DNA of 64,000 bases from Notospermus geniculatus (GCA_002633025.1 NMRB01001836.1:38502-102501); one strand, 5' to 3'; shown: positions 1-11,321, counted from the first letter of the stretch. Notes: generated by a model from the sequence alone, not told the origin. Numbers and translations: made by a program.

Positions 1-890
1 TCTTGAACAGTAAAGATCTCAGCACAGCTGCCAAATGAGAAAAAACGAAAATACTCTGTGATGGCACTGAGATTCAAAACCACAACCCTATGATCGATTC
101 GCCAACCTCTTTCTATTTACGACACAATGACCACTTGCATATGACGCCGCCGATCTACAATAGGTTTTGAAGATCTCCATGAGGAAATAAAGCGATCGGA
201 ATTGTTGTCATGCCACGGCTGTTTCAGTCTTTTGAATCCTTCCATCGGAATGGTTTCATAACCTCTTTAAATTCTTAACGTTGCTGTAATATGTCTTACG
301 TGTTTCTTTAGGTGTTAACATGGTTACAAGGTAATAAGAACGTTGCATCATTGCTTGCTCATTTGCATTTCAAATGACAAACTTTGTACACAAAGGAAAC
401 TTGTATAGCTTTCTTTTGTATATCTAAGCTCTCCGATATTAGAAATATCAGAAATGAGAAACTTTATTTGATGGCCGCATGCTTTAGACAAAATATCAGT
501 GCACGACTTCCTATCTTTCTATTCGCCAAATAATCATTTGTGAGGAAGCTGTTGTCATCAGAAAAAGTTAAGTACATATTTCACCATGTAAGAATCCTCA
601 GAGTAGAAAACGAATGATACAATATCCTAGCTGAATAAGTACCAATCCATAATATATTCATACAAACTCGATCACGTTTGTGAATTTTCTGTTTTTTGAG
701 AGCTCATTTGTAGAGGAATTCAAGACCTGTGCCTTGTTCTTACATAAGTCTCAGAATGTGACGCGGTATTACTCAACATTGGTTAGTAATTTACACGAGG
801 ATGATCAGTTATTTCGATGGAGGCTCAAACAGCTGTGATGCAAGCAAGCAGTCTTCGTGGCATGTACAGAGAGAGGGATACCCGAAATTG
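1..890. other. unassigned intergenic DNA
   Basis: AT-rich sequence with no convincing exon, tandem repeat or foldback. Short open frames here lack splice sites and family resemblance. Confidence 0.4.
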
Positions 891-903
891 TTGAGGCCAC
901 ACT

Positions 904-2622
904 TTTTTAGCTCACCCGTGAGCTATAGTCATCATGGTGTGTCCGTCGTCGTCCGTCGTCGTCGGCGTCGTCGTCGTCGTCGTCCGTTAGCAGGGCACGT
1001 TTCGTAACCGCTGGGGCTATTGATCTGAAACTTGGCACATATATACCCCTAGGTCAGATGACCTATGACACCAAGTTTCGGTCCGATCTGATTCCTGGCT
1101 TGGCCACCAGGGGGGATAAACCGAAAACCTTTAAAGTGCAGTTTCGCCATGACCGTTGATCGGATCATCACCAAATTTTTATCATAGGTACATCTTATGA
1201 GGATACACGACATATCACCCGGGTTTTTGATTTGACGTAATTTTCAAGGTCACAGAGGTCAAAGTTCAAAATTTCATCGTTGGGTGGCACGTTTCGTGGC
1301 TATTTGTCCTGGATTGTTCAAATTAGGTATGATGATGTATCTAGGTACCCTCTACGTCTGTGGCGGATTTCGGTTCGATCGGACTTCAAATATGGCCACC
1401 AGGTGGCTATCTTGGAAATTGAGCGTTGGTCCATAGCTCGTTAACTACTGGAGCTGGAATGTTCTGAACTTGAACAAGTATGTATCTTTGTAGCCTTCAT
1501 ATGTACAGCAAATTTCAGCGTGATCGGACTTCACAGACCGCTGCCAGGCAGCCATTTTGGAAAATGGAACTTTGACCTGTGTGACCGATAAACGTTGTTC
1601 AACTTGAAAACCCGTATAATATATCATGTATCTGCATTAGATATACCTATGATACAAATTTGGTGATGATCCATCGAATAATAAGTTAGTTATTGCACTT
1701 TTTGTCCATTTCAAATGGAGCCATCTAGTGACTATTCAATGAACTACAGTACATACAACCTGTTTGGAAACTGATGGTGAACCACTGGAGCTATTGACTT
1801 CAAACTTCACACATATGTGCCCCTAGGTCAGATGACCTCAGACACCAAGTTTCGGTCCGATCTGATTCCTGGCTTGGCCACCAGGTGGGATAAACCGAAA
1901 ACCTTTAAAGTACAGTTTCGCCTTAACCGTTGATCGGATCATCACCAAATTTTTATCGTAGGTACATCTGATGAGGATACACGACATATCACCCGGGTTT
2001 TTGATTTGACGTAATTTTCAAGGTCACAGAGGTCAAAGTTCGAAATTTCATCGTCGGGCGGCACGTTTCATGGCTATTTGTCCTGGATTGTTCAAATTAG
2101 GTGTGATGATGTATCAAGGTGCCCTCTATGTCTGTGGCGAATTTCAGTCCGGTCAGACTTCAAATATGGCCACCAGGTGGCTATCTTGGAAATTGGGTGT
2201 TGGCCCATAGCTCGTTAACTACTGGAGGTAGAATGTTCTGAACTTGAACAAGTACGTATCTTTGTAGCCTTTACAAGTACGTCAAATTTCGGCCTGATTA
2301 AACTTCCAATATGGCCACCAGGTGGCGTAACCCGAAATTCATCGAATGTGCTAGAACTCAGGAACGACTTGACCCAGAGCTCTCAAATGTGGTATGTGGT
2401 TCCCTCTAGATGACCTTTATGTGCATGTGAAGTTTTGGCCCAACCAGATATCCAATATGGCCACCAGGTGGCATAAGTTAAACCCAACAATCATTGCAGT
2501 CCTGCAACTTGGGAATAACTTGATCCCAGATTGCTCATAACTGACATGTTCCTCCCTCTGTCATTACACTGTTACATGTATGTCCAAAAGGGTGAGCACA
2601 TGGTCCATGGACCATTTCATTT
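904..2622 (+). repeat. GCTCACC dispersed repeat, long copy with internal 774-bp tandem unit
   Basis: It starts with TTTTTAGCTCACCCGTGAGC, followed by a CGTCGTCCG-type trinucleotide tract (about 942-985). It continues into sequence rich in the phrase GGCCACCAGGTGG. The segment around AGGTCAGATGACC at 1051 recurs at 1825, so a unit of about 774 bp is present twice in direct orientation. The far end (2597-2617) contains the palindrome TGGTCCATGGACCA. Shorter copies of the same family lie near 7.7-9.0, 18.9-19.5, 40.7-41.1, 41.9-42.2 and 50.0-50.3 kb. There is no long coding frame. Confidence 0.85.
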
Positions 2623-3031
2623 ATTCTTTGGTTTACGGGCCCGCCGACGTGGCAAAATGCCATTCCGAAAAAAAAATAAAATTGGGAAAATCAGTTTCTT
2701 TTATTGCCTCCGAACTTCAATTGAAGTCTTCTAAGAAAAAAACAAATAAATGGAGTTGTTTTTATTCCCGCCGACCTTGATTTCAGCTGTCACGACTGCT
2801 AAAATAAATAAAACCAACTGACGTACGCCTATTTCCCGGCAGCGAGGACGGAAAGAAGCAGAAAAGAGGCATTTGTCAAGAATTTTTTTGGTTTTTTATT
2901 TCCTCCGAGTTGTCTTACTTGTCATTCAAAAGGTGAAAATGAAAAAAGTGAACTGAACCAAAGTTTTTTTTAATTTTTATTCCGTCCTCCGTACCTGGGC
3001 TCAAAATCTTTGTGCCCGTAAACCAAAGAAT
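2623..3031. mobile_element. foldback MITE, about 410 bp
   Basis: The left end ATTCTTTGGTTTACGGGC (2623-2640) is repeated in inverted form at 3013-3030. The interior is A/T-run rich and non-coding. It abuts the end of the GCTCACC repeat. Confidence 0.65.
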
Positions 3032-3323
3032 ATAATAACCGTGGCCTGATGGGTGAAAAGCACTGTTCTATAATTTCAATCAAATTCAAAGAAATCATTC
3101 CTCATATCAAAGACTTGAAAATGCACATAATTAAACCAGTTTCCCTCATCCTTTCTAAAACTTTTGTTCAATCCCTTTTCATTTCTGAAATAAAATATGT
3201 TAAACTAAACTATCCTTTGTTTTTCTCGAGATTCACAAATCTCTCAAAACCGGACGTCTTACTTGCGCACCGACGATTGCATAAACTCCAGGAAAAATTC
3301 AGTTTAAAATGGAACTAAAAAGC

Positions 3324-3504
3324 TCAATCTCCAGAATTCACGAATTTTCGACCCCAACCGGGGTCTTTTTCAAGTGGAACTTTACAATCTGAAACTCTAG
3401 AAAAGAGTCTTTTCTAAGGAGTCTTTTCTGGAGTTTCAGATTGTAAAGTTCCACTTGAAAAAGACCCCGGTTGGGGTCGAAAATTCGTGAATTCTGGAGA
3501 TTGA
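3324..3504. repeat. near-perfect inverted repeat inside a 17-18 bp direct repeat
   Basis: Arms of about 85 bp (3324-3408 and 3420-3504) pair almost perfectly around a short spacer. The phrase TGGAACTAAAAAGCTCA occurs just before it (3310-3326, overlapping the left arm) and again at 3555-3571. It lies about 60 bp beyond the 3' end of the zinc-finger reading frame. A related core (TTTTCGACCCCAACCGG) recurs near 31080. Confidence 0.8.
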
Positions 3505-3629
3505 CTTCTTGCTTATTATCATTTTGTGTGTCAATTTTCTGCTATTCTGTATCATGGAACTAAAAAGCTCACATTTTCATTTGATGACAGCATCCTGCAT
3601 GAACAGTATGGATATTTCTGTTTGAACCA

Positions 3630-4217
3630 TCAATAAATAGCTTCTTGCAGACATCGCGCCTTCTTATGGTCTTTCTCCTGTATGCACTGGGCCCTCCCAC
3701 ACACCAAACATTTACCGTAAATGGTCTTTCTCCTGCATGCACTCGATCTCTTGTGGTGCTCTAAATTGTATTGCTGAGTGAATGTCTTCTCATACACTGA
3801 ACATTTGAATGGTCTTTCTCCTGTACGCACTTTCTTGTGCTCCTTTAAATGGCATTGCTGAGTGAACACACTGAACATTTTAAATGGTCTTTCACCTGTA
3901 TGTAATCGTTCATGAACCTCTAAACTGTTCTTCTGTGGGAAGGCCTTTCCACAAACTAAACATTTGAATGGTCTTTCTCCTGTATGCACTCTCTTGTGCC
4001 CCTTTAAATTGGATTGGCACGAGAAGGCCTTCCCACACACTGAACATTTGAATGGTCTTTCACCTGTATGCACTCTCTTGTGGCCCGCTAAATGGGATTG
4101 GTGAGTGAAGGCCTTCCCACACACTGAACATTTGAATGGTCTTTCACCTGTATGCACTCTCTTGTGGCCCGCTAAATTGTATTTTGGTCAGTGAAGGCCT
4201 TCCCACACACTGAACAT
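3630..4217 (-). pseudogene. distal part of C2H2 zinc-finger array, out of reach of the upstream frame
   Basis: This continues the zinc-finger array of the exon starting at 4955. The first finger here has a 2-bp deletion (its PFKC linker is broken, giving a stop at 4218-4220) and, about 40 bp later, a 2-bp insertion that puts the sequence back in the original frame. Three intact fingers follow ([39 protein letters not shown]), joined by HTGERPFK linkers. After them come a finger lacking its cysteine pair (KMFSVFTQQCHLKEH) and one with Cys2 replaced by Tyr (CSVYEKTF). The frame ends at 3630. Either the gene is decaying from its 3' end or the two indels are assembly errors and the protein is really longer. 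Confidence 0.75.
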
Positions 4218-4955
4218 TTATGGTCTTTCACCTGTATGTAATCGTTCATGAACCTTTGAACTGTTCTTCTGAGCGAAGGCCTTTCCACAAACTAAACATT
4301 TGAATGGTTTTTCACCTTTATGCACTCTCTTGTGGCGCTTTAAATTGGATTGGGACAAGAAGGCCTTCCCACACACTGAACATTTGAATGGTCTTTCACC
4401 TGTATGCACTCTCTTGTGCCCCTTTAAACTGGATTGGCGAGAGAAGGCCTTCCCACACACTGAACATTTGAATGGTCTTTCACCTGTATGCACTCTCTTG
4501 TGGCCCTCTAAATGGGATTGGCGAGAGAAGGCCTTCCCACACACTGAACATTTGAATGGTCTTTCTCCTGTATGCACTCTCTTGTGGCCCTCTAAATGGG
4601 ATTGGCCATAGAAGGCCTTCCCACACACTGAACATTTGAATGGTCTTTTTCCTGTACCGGTATGCACTTTCTTGTGGCCCTTTAAATTGGATTGGCACGA
4701 GAAGGCCTTCCCACACACTGAACATTTGAATGGTCTTTCACCTGTATGTAATCGTTCACCATGAACCTTTAAATTGCCCTTCAGAGTGAAGGCCTTTCCA
4801 CAAACTAAACATTTGAATCGTTTTTTGCCCGTGTGAGTTTGAATATGATTTTCGAGCTCGACCTTTTTCCTAAATGACTTAGGACACAGAGGACACTTTC
4901 TCGTGTTACATTTTCTTACTAGACGGGCAGAACGTCTCCTTGATTTGCCAATGAT
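4218..4955 (-). CDS. C2H2 zinc-finger protein, terminal exon (8 fingers)
   Basis: Predicted nuclear DNA-binding protein of the poly-C2H2 class. A splice acceptor (TTCTCTAATTTCAG) precedes the exon, which opens in phase 0 with a basic stretch ([12 protein letters not shown]). It runs 245 codons to a stop at 4218-4220. Eight fingers fit C-x2-C-x12-H-x3/4-H. The first is the most divergent ([13 protein letters not shown]) and the second has four residues between its histidines. The rest are nearly identical CSVCGKAF units with HTGERPFK linkers, as in recently amplified arrays. Helix contact residues (-1, 2, 3, 6) vary: C/S/N/G, G/S/H/G, R/S/H/G, R/S/S/G, S/S/N/R, Q/N/S/V. No KRAB, BTB or SCAN domain is visible. 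The acidic exon at 9849-10529 could be its upstream exon. What it regulates is unknown. Confidence 0.85.
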   Translation of the reverse strand: MIGKSRRRSARLVRKCNTRKCPLCPKSFRKKVELENHIQTHTGKKRFKCLVCGKAFTLKGNLKVHGERLHTGERPFKCSVCGKAFSCQSNLKGHKKVHTGTGKRPFKCSVCGKAFYGQSHLEGHKRVHTGERPFKCSVCGKAFSRQSHLEGHKRVHTGERPFKCSVCGKAFSRQSSLKGHKRVHTGERPFKCSVCGKAFLSQSNLKRHKRVHKGEKPFKCLVCGKAFAQKNSSKVHERLHTGERP

Positions 4956-5480
4956 CTGAAATTAGAGAACAGAATGGTCATAATACTTCCACCACAAGGT
5001 CACACACATTTCTGAATTTTATGGACTAGGCAATACCGGTACCCGTTTGGTGGCGGAACTGCTAAATTCATGTGTCATTATAGGAGCGCTTTGGTGAAGG
5101 TAATGCGAGGTTGAGATCTGGTCCGACTCCGAGGCACTCCCGCTCCGACTCCCGAGGTGCGAAATTTCGGATTTTTCAAGTTGGAGATAAATTTGCCACC
5201 CGGGCGTTCTGTTCGTTCTCCTAGAATGACTCAACCCCATTGCTTTAGAAAACCCTGTTGTATTTGATGACATAGTTCCCAAAAAGGAATCCTCTGGAGT
5301 GGGATCGAGACTCTGACTAGAACTAAGAAATTTGCTTACCAGCAAATTTGATGGTCCCCAGAATTGAGAACATAAGAGCCAGCAGAACCAGCTGAGAACA
5401 GAAGGACATTTGATGCAACTTTGCAGCCTACCGACTTACCGTCATGACCGTAGGCATAGGTAGGCCTACAACACGGCCGG
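4956..5480 (-). other. sequence upstream of the zinc-finger exon, possible small exon
   Basis: On the minus strand a strong donor (CTG|GTAAGC) sits near 5341 and another (GACG|GTAAGT) near 5442. An acceptor-like CTTCTGTTCTCAG lies near 5391. An open frame of 108 codons at 5019-5345 is Ser/Thr-rich and not recognised. None of these joins the zinc-finger frame in an obviously correct phase, so I do not call an exon. Confidence 0.25.
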
Positions 5481-6640
5481 CGTAGGTCTACCGGAAGGCT
5501 TACGGCTTTACGTGATCAAAAGACTCTTGTTGATTAGGCTAAATCCTTTATTTCTTGTCCCATTTTTAATAGTTTTGGCTAGGCTGTGAACATCGATGTT
5601 TATTTAATTTGGGCATGTTGTAATGCAATAACTGTGCAGTGCGCCATGCACTGCTGTATTGCTGTATGTCATATACCAGGTACCTGTACATGTATGCACA
5701 GCTACACACAGTCACAGTTACAGTCATCATGGTCATGCTCGTCCAGTGTAGTGTGACAGTGCATTGGATGTACATATCGCATAGGGGTGCCTGCACAACA
5801 AGTGCCATCGTGCTGCTTCCTTTCTTTCGTCCGTCAAACGACTGACAACATGTCAACATGGAGAATTGGATAGCATAGCAACTAGGCCTATTGCACCCAA
5901 ACCCCGATCAACGAGTTCATATTCAGATGGGCAGTATTTTAATCATTTTCGAAAGAAGAAACCGCACTCAGCTCAGCTATCGGCGGCACAGCCATGACAG
6001 CATGTGCGCGACTACGTTGAGCTACTTACTGGGGAACCTCACGACTCAGGCCTAACAGTCCAGAATTGAAGACTCACAATAACAGCACGGGAGAAATGAA
6101 TAAAATGAGCAACACCCATCTAGTTGTTCTCAAAAATCATATGAACGCACATTTATACAAGTAGTGTATAGTTAATTATTAGTAAGTTATAACAAGTCTC
6201 GCCAGATCTCGCAAGGATGACGAGACTTTGCGACCTCACGGCTGGGACAACTCACAACTGGGGTCCTCCTGAGTAGAGCACTTACAGTAACCAATCAGGA
6301 GCATTGCAGTTTGGGAGAATCAGCACTCGAATCAGCATTTACGGACATAAAAACACGTCAAAAACATCCAAATGACCCGAATTTCAAAAAGTTTTTTGTG
6401 ACGTCCCATGGATGGAATTGAGCTTGATTATATTATGCTGGTTGTTTTTTCCGTTATTCGGCCGTTTTGCAGAACACTCGCAATAAAGTTGTGGAAGAAG
6501 AAGAAGATAACAGAAACCAGAACCTGAGTGATCACAATATGGTCCCCATAAATATCCCTAATGAGGTCATCCCCGTTCGAGCATCTTGCCCTGACAAGTG
6601 TTCCTATCACTCCTACTCTCGCTCAGAAGGGAGCGTAGTT
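5480..6640. other. unassigned DNA between repeats
   Basis: No supported gene. It contains short AGGCCTA-rich stretches and CA/TGTA-rich sequence around 5640-5760. Confidence 0.35.
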
Positions 6641-6650
6641 TGAAGGGCGG

Positions 6651-6785
6651 AGTGACCGTAGGCCTTGATATGTCAAGATGCGTTCGAGTGGCGTAATGAC
6701 ATCATTCCGCCGTACATGCTGCTGCCGACGTCACGGATGACGCGACGGCAATCTCGGTGATGTCATGATGTCAATAGGCCTGAAT
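6651..6785 (+). repeat. dispersed repeat shared with 49340-49470
   Basis: About 130 bp around GGCGTAATGACATCATTCC and GACGCGACGGCAATCTCGG is present in inverted orientation at 49340-49470. Such a distant pair implies a multi-copy family. Confidence 0.6.
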
Positions 6786-7700
6786 AGGCTAGCGGCTAAG
6801 GTTAAAAAAAGGAGTTACCCCTCCCGGAGGTATAACCAGCTAAAATTGGTCTCATTTGAATCGTTTCGGTCTCTACTTTATGGATCTGGCGGTTGTGGTG
6901 ACGTAAATAGTGCACAACGTAGACTTTTAGTTCACAAGCCGCTGACACTGACTTTATCATTGGACGAAGAATTGAGCTTTGTACAGGAGAATGGGACCCG
7001 ATGTACAGCTAACTTTTGCACGGTTGGATTTACACCCGATAAATGTATTACCAACAGATAGAAACATGGTGCCTCAGAAGCAGACAAGCATTGGTAGTGA
7101 CTAGCCAATCAGCGAAGCTCCTCTTATTTTGAATTTTTGGAATAAGAAAATTCAATGGGAATTTCGTCCCGTGCCAGACCCTCGGTCTGGCGACCTCGGA
7201 GTATGACCGAGGGGCTGGTTGCGCGAGACTAGCCTGGATGTACAGGCCGACACTACACTCACGCTGTGACGTGACGTCATGACGTCCTTTGGTGTGAAAC
7301 GTTCCGGCCGAATTTTACACTTGGGGAGTTGTTTCAGGTGGCAAAACTCAGATAATTTACCGACTCGAAAGCAGCATTTCTCGAGAATTTCAGTGTTTTA
7401 GTAAAATAGGGAATATCTACTTCCAGATACATGAAAAATAAAAGCGGTTTCTTTTCAAATAAGTTTCGAAATAGAGGTGTCACTTGGTGTTGTCAGTTTT
7501 CAGCTGAGATGGTCCGCAATCAACGACGTTTATCTATAGTGATGAAACCAACCAGGATCAACAGACCATGGTTTCTCGTGCCAGAGGGGAGAATGGGGAG
7601 AATTCCATCCCCAAGAAAATTATTTGGGGATAAAATTAGACAAGACACACGCTGGGCGTGGCAAATAACCAGGTTTTCAAAGTGGACTAGTGAATAAAAT
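6786..7700. other. unassigned DNA
   Basis: No supported gene. Two short open frames on the plus strand (6765-7061 and 7431-7697) have no recognisable domain. Confidence 0.3.
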
Positions 7701-7702
7701 GA

Positions 7703-8975
7703 AATGGTCCATGGACCATGTGCTCACCTGGTTGGACATAATAGTGTTGTGACAGCTGAAGGTACATATCAGTTACATGAGCCATCTGGGTCAAGTCATT
7801 CCCTAGTTACAGGACTTTAATTATTTTGGCAGCCACATTTGATGTCCAATCAGGGCAAAACTTCACATGCACATAAATGTCATCAAGAGGGAGCGATAAA
7901 TATAGCACATTTGAGCAATCTTGGTCAAGTTGTTCCTGAGTTATAGCACTTTGATGATTTTTTAGCTCACCCGTGAGCTGTGTTTGTCATGGTGATGCAT
8001 CCGTCGTCGTCGTTGTCCGTTAAACCTAGCGTCCACTAGGGCGCGGACAAGACGCGGAATGCAAATTTAGTGAATCCGCATTCATTCGGCAACCTCTCCG
8101 CATATTCTTGAAGGGTTCCGTTCACTGTCTTTATCATTCCTGAACAGTTCACAGCATTTCTGCACGTTCGGGAGAGGGCGAAATTTCCGCATCGAAATTT
8201 TGATTGAGACCAAAATTTGGACGCGGAAATGAACTTCCCGATACCTTCGGCAACTTGTCTGCATTGTCATGCAGACATCGTCAGGACATCCTGCCTTTCT
8301 GTAGCACTTCCGCAAATGCTCCTGAAAGCCTCCGCGCTGCGGGCAGCAGCTTCGCGAAGGCAAGCAGAACCCACGCGAACTGTTTCAGGAATGCGCGGAA
8401 CCGACGCAGATCAAAATAAGCGAGTGTGCGAAGCCGTTAAGACATTTGCGGTCAAGACACGGAAAAGTCAACATGTTGCGGCGTGAAGGAGTTTAAGGCC
8501 GGCTTTCCACTGCCGCGTTTGCTAACTCCATGACGGCTAGCAGAGATGAGAAAAACCCAAAGTCGTCGTCGAATTTATAAGCTTGCATTATTTCCTCATA
8601 TTGTCCGCATATCTAAATATGGTTGTCGGAAAGTTATCCTGATTGTCCTAGTCCATGATTTTACCAGTCCTGGTGTGATCCTAGATGTGTCCGGGCTGTC
8701 CTGCTACGGTCAGCAGCATTTCGTGACCTTCACGATTGATTCCTAGGACACTCCCAGGTATGTCTGCAGAGATTCGTCGTAATGTCCCAGGAAACGATGA
8801 TTCGCACACTTTTTTTCGTGTCTGACGCGGAAAGGATGCCGAAATGGCATAATTTGCTTCCACAACCCTTCCTAATCTTGTCGGCGCTCTAGTGTACGCC
8901 GCCCAAAACGGACGACGACGACGGACGCTGACCCACGACTAAAACAGCTCACGGGTGGGCGAAAAATGTGTGGCC
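7703..8975 (-). repeat. GCTCACC repeat end, opposite in orientation to the copy at 0.9-2.6 kb, with inserted foldback
   Basis: 7703-7965 is the reverse complement of the end of the first copy (shared TGGTCCATGGACCA palindrome and Tyr-rich flank). A GCTCACC terminus follows at 7966, and an inverted terminus (CAGCTCACGGGTGGGC) closes the unit at 8945-8960. The CGTCGTC tract is split by the element at 8036-8904. Together with 904-2622 this makes a giant inverted repeat around the zinc-finger exon. Confidence 0.7.
8036..8904. mobile_element. foldback MITE, GCGTCCACTAG family (long copy)
   Basis: The termini GCGTCCACTAGGGCGCGGA (left) and the inverted GCGCTCTAGTGTACGCC (right) match, with subterminal TCCGCATTCATTC and ATGCCGAAATG motifs. 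A shorter copy with the same ends lies at 53875-54133. There is no transposase frame. Confidence 0.65.
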
Positions 8976-8977
8976 TA

Positions 8978-9737
8978 ATGCAAGTATCAATTCGTATCTT
9001 GTACCCCCCCCTCCTCAAGGGTTCGACACCTTATCACCTCGGCAACAATTCTTAAGGGTAAAGCAATGACCTCATTTCACGACATTTTAAAGAAGGATAG
9101 TCAAGTCATCACCACTTGTGCCAGGACTGGTCAAGATTATCGACTCCTTTTCACCATGAAGGTCAAAGAGTCCCATAGCCTAAGCTTCGACCCCTCTTCA
9201 TCTTGAGTCTGTTTAACCCATTAACCCCTGACCTGCCGGGTTACACAACTTGGAAAAGGGACAGAAATCCTAGGCCTGCAGTCCACCCAACACATGGGAA
9301 TTCATAGGAGAGTCTTATTATTCTGCCTAATTGGCAACTTAGCTCTTTTAGATAGATTCAGTTGTTGTTGAGATAGGCCTACAAAACCTTCCACATAGGC
9401 CTACAGTCATGCTTTCAGACAAGAAGAAAAGGTTCTAACCACAGCATGCCCAAAGACAAGCAAGCCAGATGGTACTATGATCAATATCCCGGCGTGAGTT
9501 TGCTTCGACACTCCATCGACGTTTCTTCGCCAAGTCCACGCAAATCCTTCGACAAGTTATTTGGGAGTTTGCATGTCCCACTTAAGACTTCGACGCCGGT
9601 TCACGGAAATCTCTAAGATTATCGCTCAAGCTTCACCACTCAAGGAAAAAATTACCCTTAAGCAACGCCAAGATTCGGCGTCGAATCTTGTCGAACCTTG
9701 AGGAGGGGGGGTACAAGATACGAATTGATACTTGCAT
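8978..9737. mobile_element. foldback element with about 48-bp terminal inverted repeats
   Basis: The left end ATGCAAGTATCAATTCGTAT, running on through a C7-8 tract to TTCGACA, is mirrored at the right end (9690-9737). The element ends beside the stop of the acidic exon's open frame. A single N at 9738 marks the exact right boundary, so the assembly is uncertain there. The interior (about 660 bp) is non-coding. Confidence 0.75.
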
Positions 9738-9740
9738 NAG

Positions 9741-10529
9741 TTAAGGTTTAGATTTCAACGGGATATGACGAAGTGAAAGTGATTCAGGATTCCAAGCCTG
9801 GCTATCAGCATCATCCGATTCAGTCCTACATTTTCCACTCTGACCTACCAATGTCTCATCTGGTATGAGATGATCCACAACTGAAGACGCCAGGTCATCA
9901 TCGTGTTTCTTCTGTTTTGTTTTCAATCCATCATCAAATCCTGCTGGCACAACCTCACCGATTTTACGGTCCGTTTTCAATCCATCATCAAATCCTGCTG
10001 GCACAACCTCACCAATTTTACGCTCCTCCAATATCAAACAGCAGCCATTCCTACAAGTCCGACTCTCCTCACCAGTCATGCCAGTTGCACCAAATACATC
10101 ACTCATCTCGAACTTGCAATATCCAGCAGTTTCGACATTAGGCCTATCGCTCATGGGTTCTTTTTTTACTCCAGTCAAAGTCAAAGGTCGAGTTTTAGAC
10201 AGGCAAGACTCTGCAGTCTCGCAATTGACAGTGTTTGCTCTTTGAAGTTCGACTTTAATATCAGTTACGTCATATTGTTCCTCTTTGTATGGTTCAGCTC
10301 CTTCACAATAGTCATCATAGAGTTCATCCTTGATTTCGTTCTTTAGAGCAAGATCCAATAATGCCAATTCATACTCTACAGAGAGTGGGTCAACGTGTGG
10401 TGGATCACTGGCACTGGACACGGTTGATGTCCCATGGCGGCCAATCTCAAATTTCGAAGTTTCGGCCATTTTCAGATGGTTATCACTATCAGTATCTGTT
10501 TCATGATGTTCCATTTTGATTTTCATCCC
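9741..10529 (-). CDS. acidic exon with SUMO-site-like motifs, likely N-terminal part of a zinc-finger gene
   Basis: A strong acceptor (ATTATTATTACAG) is followed by GGG and then ATG at 10526. The frame stays open for 261 codons. The protein is acidic and low in hydrophobics, with psi-K-x-E/D type sites (EIKDEL, DIKVEL, VKKEP). That composition is common ahead of C2H2 arrays in invertebrates, an inference from style and not a domain match. An 18-residue unit, KIGEVVPAGFDDGLKT plus two residues, is present twice in tandem (54 bp, 9920-10027). A phase-0 donor (TTG|GTAGGT, exon end 9849) would join in frame to the acceptor at 4955 on the same strand, giving an intron of about 4.9 kb. If this donor is used, 9741-9848 is intronic. 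No known family was recognised. Confidence 0.6.
   Translation of the reverse strand, partial: GMKIKMEHHETDTDSDNHLKMAETSKFEIGRHGTSTVSSASDPPHVDPLSVEYELALLDLALKNEIKDELYDDYCEGAEPYKEEQYDVTDIKVELQRANTVNCETAESCLSKTRPLTLTGVKKEPMSDRPNVETAGYCKFEMSDVFGATGMTGEESRTCRNGCCLILEERKIGEVVPAGFDDGLKTDRKIGEVVPAGFDDGLKTKQKKHDDDLASSVVDHLIPDETLVGQSGKCRTESDDADSQAWNPESLSLRHIPLKSKP
9920..10027 (-). repeat. 54-bp in-frame tandem duplication
   Basis: Two copies beginning TTTTCAATCCATCATCAAAT (9920 and 9974) differ at only a few positions and keep the reading frame. The near identity suggests a recent slippage or unequal-exchange event inside coding sequence. Confidence 0.9.
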
Positions 10530-10647
10530 CTGTAATAATAATGAGTTATGGTATCATCTATATGAGCCATGCAAAGTGGAACAGAGGCCAAGGACTCAAA
10601 ACATTCAAGACTTAAGAAGTGGCCCTGCCAGTTCAGAAGATGAGTGA

Positions 10648-10745
10648 TCCCAGGAAAAAATGAACCATGAACTTTATGGTTCAACCATAAAAGTTCATAG
10701 TTTTACTATGAACTTCAAACTTCACGGTTATTTGGCCGCACGGTT
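10648..10745 (+). mobile_element. half copy of the TCCCAGGAAAAAATGAAC foldback
   Basis: It starts TCCCAGGAAAAAATGAAC and continues with AAGTTCATAGTTTTACTATG, as in the complete copy at 34168-34338. The matching right arm is missing. Confidence 0.6.
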
Positions 10746-11245
10746 ATTTGGCCCCTTTCTGGGGAAGACCCCCAGACCCCCCTATCAAAAATTAAGGCCT
10801 AACTAACCATTGGGGGGACACCCCCCGAAACCCCCTTTTCTGGGGAGACCCACCTCTAAAAAATTAGGCCTGACTTAACCATCGGGGGAGACCCCCTGAA
10901 GCCCCCTTTCTGGGGGGCAGATTACACCCCGGACTCCCCTAACTAACCTAAAAATTAGGCTAAACTAACGCATCTCCTTTCTGGGGACCTCAACACCATC
11001 AGCATAGCCTGAGTGCCGATGCGCCGGTGCCGGTGGTAAATATTATTGCCGATGTCGAACAGCCGGTGCCGGTGGTGATGTAGGCCTACTGTCTACCACA
11101 TCGGCGCTAAAGTGCCGGTGCCGATGATACCCAGATGCGCCGGTGCTGGTGGAAAACATTTATATTGTTGATGTGCCGGTGCTGGTGGTGATGCATTGGC
11201 ACTACAAGTGCCGGTGCCGATGATACCGGCATCGGACCACAACCA
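10735..11245. repeat. two short degenerate tandem arrays
   Basis: 10735-10960 repeats CCCTTTCTGGGGAGACCCCC-like units of about 75-80 bp. 11000-11245 repeats GCCGGTGCCGGTGGT-like units separated by GATG. Neither is coding. Confidence 0.7.
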
Positions 11246-11321
11246 TTTATTCACCTCCACTCTAACTATTTTTTCTATGTACCGGCAGATAGTGAATATT
11301 CAAGTCAGGCCATAGCTACTG

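Noticed and set aside
942-985. Arginine-rich peptide (VVVRRRRRRRRRRP)
   Set aside because: Translation of the CGTCGTC microsatellite in the GCTCACC repeat.
4300-4611. Plus-strand repeated frame ([13 protein letters not shown])
   Set aside because: Antisense shadow of the zinc-finger array.
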